Assembly: GCF_006442205.1 (NCBI RefSeq)
Contig: NZ_VFVR01000016.1
Location: 1 to 61,337 of the forward strand
Direction of reading: 5' to 3'
Source of the DNA: Mesorhizobium sp. B2-3-12
GTDB taxonomy: Bacteria > Pseudomonadota > Alphaproteobacteria > Rhizobiales > Rhizobiaceae
DNA: 61,337 nt
Within the stretch, counting starts at the first letter, position 1. The number at the start of each line of letters is the position of its first letter. The notes below the pieces were generated by a model. It worked only from the letters and a program-made list of their open reading frames with translations. It was not told the origin of the DNA and did no database searches. Below, in pieces: positions 58,591-61,337 of the stretch. Made by a program: the position numbers and the translations under genes.

Positions 58591-59265
58591 ATGAACCCAC
58601 CCATTCTCGAACGCGATCCATCCGACCCGCAGAAAGAGAAGAAGGAAAGCATCAATCCCGTGCTCAAGCTGGCGCTGGAGCTCGGGCCGCTGCTGGTCTT
58701 TTTCTTCGCCAATGCGCGCGGCGAGTGGCTGACGCGGAAATTTCCCGTGCTGGCCGAATTCGGCGGTCCGATCTTCGTCGCCACCGGCCTGTTCATGGCC
58801 GCGACCGCGATTGCGTTGATCGCCTCGTGGCTGCTCACCCGGACCTTGCCGATCATGCCGATGGTCTCGGGCGTCGTCGTCTTCATCTTCGGCGCGCTGA
58901 CGCTCTATCTGCAGGACGACATCTTCATCAAGATGAAGCCGACCATCGTCAACACGCTGTTCGGCGGCGTACTGCTCGGCGGCCTGTATTTCGGCCGCTC
59001 GCTGCTCGGCTATGTCTTCGAGTCCGCCTTCAAGCTCGATGCCGAGGGCTGGCGCAAGCTCACCTTCCGCTGGGGCCTGTTCTTCCTGTTCCTGGCCCTC
59101 GTCAATGAGATTGTCTGGCGGAATTTTTCCACCGACGCCTGGGTTACTTTCAAGGTCTGGGGCATCATGCCGATCACGCTTCTGTTCACCTTCAGCCAGA
59201 TGCCGCTGATCCTGCGCCATTCACTCGATGACAAGGCCGGCGGCGAAGAGAAAGCCGGCAAATAA
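58591..59265 (+). CDS. Inner-membrane septation protein (YciB/IspZ family)
   Basis: The 224-residue protein has about five to six spans and the family pattern: KLALELGPLLVFFFANARG, LFMAATAIALIASWLLTRTLPIMP, LTLYLQDDIFIKMKPTI, LFGGVLLGGLYFGRSLLGYVF, and LVNEIVWRNFSTDAWVTFKV in blocks. Members are linked to septation and envelope integrity; ispZ or yciB would be the usual symbol. It lies 57 bases after ftsY and may share its transcript. Confidence 0.92.
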   Translation: MNPPILERDPSDPQKEKKESINPVLKLALELGPLLVFFFANARGEWLTRKFPVLAEFGGPIFVATGLFMAATAIALIASWLLTRTLPIMPMVSGVVVFIFGALTLYLQDDIFIKMKPTIVNTLFGGVLLGGLYFGRSLLGYVFESAFKLDAEGWRKLTFRWGLFFLFLALVNEIVWRNFSTDAWVTFKVWGIMPITLLFTFSQMPLILRHSLDDKAGGEEKAGK

Positions 59266-59288
59266 GGCAGGGACTAAAGGGGAGAGCC

Positions 59289-59909
59289 ATGGAATTCGTC
59301 GCCACGCACGAGGAACTGCGGACGATCTACAAGACGCCGCGCCCGACCGATGGTTCAATCCGTAAGGAATTGAAGGCGCTCGACGGCCATTGCCGCTCCT
59401 TCATCGGCAAGAGCCCGTTCGTGCTGATCGGCTCGTCCGACGGCGAAGGCAATGCCGACGTCACCCCGAAAGGCGACAAGCCTGGCTTCGCCGCCATTAT
59501 CGACGAAAAGACCATCGCCATCCCCGACCGGCCCGGCAACAACCGGCTGGATACGCTGGAAAACATCCTGCGCAACCCCTCCGTCGGGCTGCTCTTCCTC
59601 ATTCCCGGCATGAACGAGACGCTGCGCGTCAACGGCGACGCCCGCATCACCGTGGATGCCACTTTGCGCGGGCGCCTCGCGGTCGACGGCAAGGAGCCGC
59701 TCAGCGTCATCGTCGTCGCCGTCAAGGCGGCCTACATGCACTGCGCCAAGGCCTTCATGCGCTCCGATCTGTGGAAGCCCGACAGCTGGTACGAGCGCGC
59801 CACGTTGCCGACGCTCGGCCAGATCCTGCGCGACCAGTTGGCGCTGGCCGATTCGGCCGAGGCGACCGACCGCTGGCTGGACGACGAATACAAGCAGACG
59901 ATGTGGTAG
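59289..59909 (+). CDS. Pyridoxamine-phosphate-oxidase-fold flavoprotein
   Basis: The 206-residue protein has the split-barrel FMN-binding fold: FVLIGSSDGEGNADVTPKGDKPGF, then IAIPDRPGNNRLDTLENILRNP, GLLFLIPGMNETLRVNG, and HCAKAFMRSDLWKP. This matches the MSMEG_1061-type group of PPOX proteins, of unknown substrate. GGGGAGAG lies before the ATG. It is 23 bases after the septation gene and 30 before the flavin reductase gene, so it may be co-transcribed. Confidence 0.87.
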   Translation: MEFVATHEELRTIYKTPRPTDGSIRKELKALDGHCRSFIGKSPFVLIGSSDGEGNADVTPKGDKPGFAAIIDEKTIAIPDRPGNNRLDTLENILRNPSVGLLFLIPGMNETLRVNGDARITVDATLRGRLAVDGKEPLSVIVVAVKAAYMHCAKAFMRSDLWKPDSWYERATLPTLGQILRDQLALADSAEATDRWLDDEYKQTMW

Positions 59910-59939
59910 CCTGCGCGGACGAATCGCCCGAGCGTTACC

Positions 59940-60470
59940 TTGCTAAAGATTCTCGCCATTTCCGGCAGCCTGCGGGCGGCCTCGACCAATTCGGCCCTGG
60001 TCGCGGCCCTGGCGCTGAACGCGCCCGAGGGCTGCCGCGTCACCGTCTATGACGGGCTTGGCCGGCTGCCGATCTTCAACCCCGACGACGAGGGCGAGCG
60101 AACGCCGCGCGAAGCCTCCGACCTGATCGACGCCGTCACCCGCGCCGACGGCGTCATCGTCTCCTGCCCCGAATATGCCCATGGCGTGCCGGGCGGGCTG
60201 AAGAACGCGCTCGACTGGCTGGTCTCGCGCGACGCCGCCGTGGCCAAGCCCGCCATGCTGGCCCACGCCTCGCCACGCTCGCTGTTTGCCCGCGCCGCGC
60301 TGGCCGAGATCATGCGGACAATGTCCTTCGCGCTGTTTGAGGGCGAGCCGGAGATTGCCTTGCTCGGCAAGAAGCCGGCTGAGGTGGAGGCTAACTTGGC
60401 GGAGCAGGCAAACCGGCAGGCGATGCGCGAGGCGGTTCAGGGTTTCGCGGATTTTATCCGATCGCGTTGA
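59940..60470 (+). CDS. NADPH-dependent FMN reductase family protein
   Basis: The 176-residue flavodoxin-like protein has an FMN phosphate loop SGSLRAASTN, the segment DGVIVSCPEYAHGVPGGLKNALDWL, and a regular C-terminal helix. This group includes azoreductases, chromate reductases and NQO-like quinone reductases; the substrate is not readable. The start is a TTG at 59940 with a weak ribosome site, the only start that keeps MLKILAISGSLR. The IS481-type element begins 29 bases after its stop. Confidence 0.88.
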   Translation: MLKILAISGSLRAASTNSALVAALALNAPEGCRVTVYDGLGRLPIFNPDDEGERTPREASDLIDAVTRADGVIVSCPEYAHGVPGGLKNALDWLVSRDAAVAKPAMLAHASPRSLFARAALAEIMRTMSFALFEGEPEIALLGKKPAEVEANLAEQANRQAMREAVQGFADFIRSR

Positions 60471-60498
60471 GCGGCGCGACGCCCTTCCTTCTCCCCTT

Positions 60499-61337
60499 TG
60501 TTTGGACCGGAGACATCGCGAACAGGTGTGCGAGGACATCGCGAACAGTTTTGCGCCTTTTGCGCGAGGGGGTTCGGGATGCCATTCGAGGACAGAAGCG
60601 CGATGAAGCAGAAGCTGGAATTTGTGAGGCTGGCGTCGGTAGAGGGGGCGAATGTGAGCCTTCTGTGCCAGCGCTTCGGTATCGGCCGGACGTGCGGCCA
60701 CAAGTTGCTTTCGCGCTACCGGATCGAGGGCGAGGTCGGGCTGGTCGAGCAGTCTCGGCGGCCGCAATCGAGCCCGGCGCGCAGTGCGCCGGAGGTGGAA
60801 GCGGCAGCCCTTTCGGTGCGTATGGCGCATCCGGCTTGGGGTGGGCGCAAGATCGCGCGTGTGCTCGCTCGCGAGGGTATCGGCACGCCGGCAGCCTCGA
60901 CGGTGACCGGCATCTTGCGCCGCAACGGCATCGAGCTGGGCGCGTTGGGCGGCGGGGCGCAGCCTTTCATCCGCTTCGAGCACGAAGCTCCCAACGATCT
61001 GTGGCAGATGGATTTCAAGGGTCACGTCGCCTTGCGAGCCGGTCGACTGCATCCGCTCACCGTGCTTGATGACCATTCGCGCTTCTCGGTCGCGCTGTCG
61101 GCCTGCGCCGATCAGACCACCGAAACCGTAAAGGCCCGGCTGATCGCCGCTTTCCGCCGCTACGGCCTGCCGTGGCGTATCGCCACCGACAATGGTCCGC
61201 CTTGGGGCGATGGCGGCCGCAACAACTTCACGCTGCTCACCGTCTGGCTGGTCGAAACCGGCATCGCCGTCAGCCACTCCAGGCCTTGCCACCCGCAGAC
61301 GCTCGGCAAGGACGAGCGCTTCCACCGCTCGCTCAAG
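60499..61337 (+). mobile_element. IS481-type insertion sequence, cut by the window end
   Basis: The probable left end begins TGTTTGGACCGG at 60499, the TGT start common in IS481. Two direct copies of GACATCGCGAACAG lie at 60512-60525 and 60535-60548, likely transposase-binding repeats. The transposase follows. The right end and target duplication are outside the window. Confidence 0.85.
60603..61337 (+). CDS. IS481-family transposase, partial
   Basis: The first 245 codons are open with no stop before the window ends. The N-terminal helix-turn-helix (FVRLASVEGANVSLLCQRFG) and a second DNA-binding region are followed by the DDE integrase core. Asp137 lies in LWQMDFKG, Asp196 in IATDNGPPWG, and Glu238 in GKDERFHRSL. 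All three acidic residues are intact, so it may be active. Family members are about 330-390 residues, so roughly a third is missing. Confidence 0.92.
   Translation, partial: MKQKLEFVRLASVEGANVSLLCQRFGIGRTCGHKLLSRYRIEGEVGLVEQSRRPQSSPARSAPEVEAAALSVRMAHPAWGGRKIARVLAREGIGTPAASTVTGILRRNGIELGALGGGAQPFIRFEHEAPNDLWQMDFKGHVALRAGRLHPLTVLDDHSRFSVALSACADQTTETVKARLIAAFRRYGLPWRIATDNGPPWGDGGRNNFTLLTVWLVETGIAVSHSRPCHPQTLGKDERFHRSLK

Noticed and set aside
59943..61325. 460-codon minus-strand frame across the reductase and transposase
   Set aside because: Both plus-strand genes have clear catalytic motifs; the frame crosses an IS boundary, so it cannot be an old gene.

Overview
The window is a GC-rich alphaproteobacterial chromosome segment. 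Gene families and order point to the Rhizobiales, most likely Mesorhizobium or a close Phyllobacteriaceae relative. The evidence is a glnK-amtB pair beside tesB and ftsK, an sdhCDAB operon, an mdh-sucCDAB-lpdA block next to zapE, an Omp19-type lipoprotein, EcfG-type stress promoters, CtrA-type TTAA-N7-TTAA boxes, and rhizobial palindromic intergenic repeats. No tool was run: family names come from reading the translations, and the genus is an inference.

Layout. 0-9 kb: L,D-transpeptidase-like protein, an OmpR-type response regulator, a cyclic-nucleotide-binding protein, xthA, lolA, ftsK with a CtrA-like box, a small secreted protein, and glnK-amtB behind a sigma-54 promoter. 9-14 kb: tesB, a UbiH-type hydroxylase, small stress and unknown genes, osmC, a palindromic repeat and yceH. 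14-18 kb: sdhCDAB with an extra DUF3052-like gene between sdhA and sdhB. 18-28 kb: lysozyme-inhibitor-like lipoprotein, a secreted protein, two tandem GGDEF proteins, leuC, a methyltransferase, an amino-acid ABC transporter without an ATPase gene and split by a palindromic element, and ohr-ohrR. 28-34.6 kb: rplS, trmD and rimM, interrupted by a TauE-type exporter on the other strand, then xerC, a TraB/GumN-type gene with a duplicated 3' remnant, a DUF2867 gene and a Pro-Ala-repeat protein. 34.6-46.6 kb: the TCA block mdh-sucC-cupin-DUF1579-sucD-sucA-sucB-DUF4241-secreted protein-SDR-lpdA, all on the minus strand. 46.8-49.3 kb: an accessory patch with a frameshifted GNAT gene, csbD behind an EcfG-type promoter, a Crp-like regulator and two very small genes. 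49.4-54.4 kb: zapE, omp19, a VOC protein, a metallo-beta-lactamase-fold protein, a periplasmic protein, a frameshifted acetyltransferase and a DUF1328 protein with an EcfG-type promoter. 54.5-61.3 kb: dapF-mtaB-ftsY-ispZ, two flavin-protein genes, and an IS481-type element running off the end.

How the genes work together. The sdh and suc/lpd/mdh blocks encode the TCA steps from 2-oxoglutarate to oxaloacetate, except fumarase. The glnK-amtB unit handles ammonium sensing and uptake. ftsK, xerC, zapE, ftsY and ispZ serve division, chromosome resolution and membrane targeting. Three EcfG-type promoters tie csbD, a DUF1328 membrane protein and an unknown 105-residue protein to the general stress response.

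Most notable: a palindromic intergenic repeat carried in frame inside ftsY; three well-placed stress promoters; a family of palindromic elements; two frameshifted acetyltransferase genes; uncharacterised genes embedded in the sdh and suc operons; and a TraB 3' duplication. I did not find a clearly new multi-gene system such as a defence island, CRISPR array or biosynthetic cluster.
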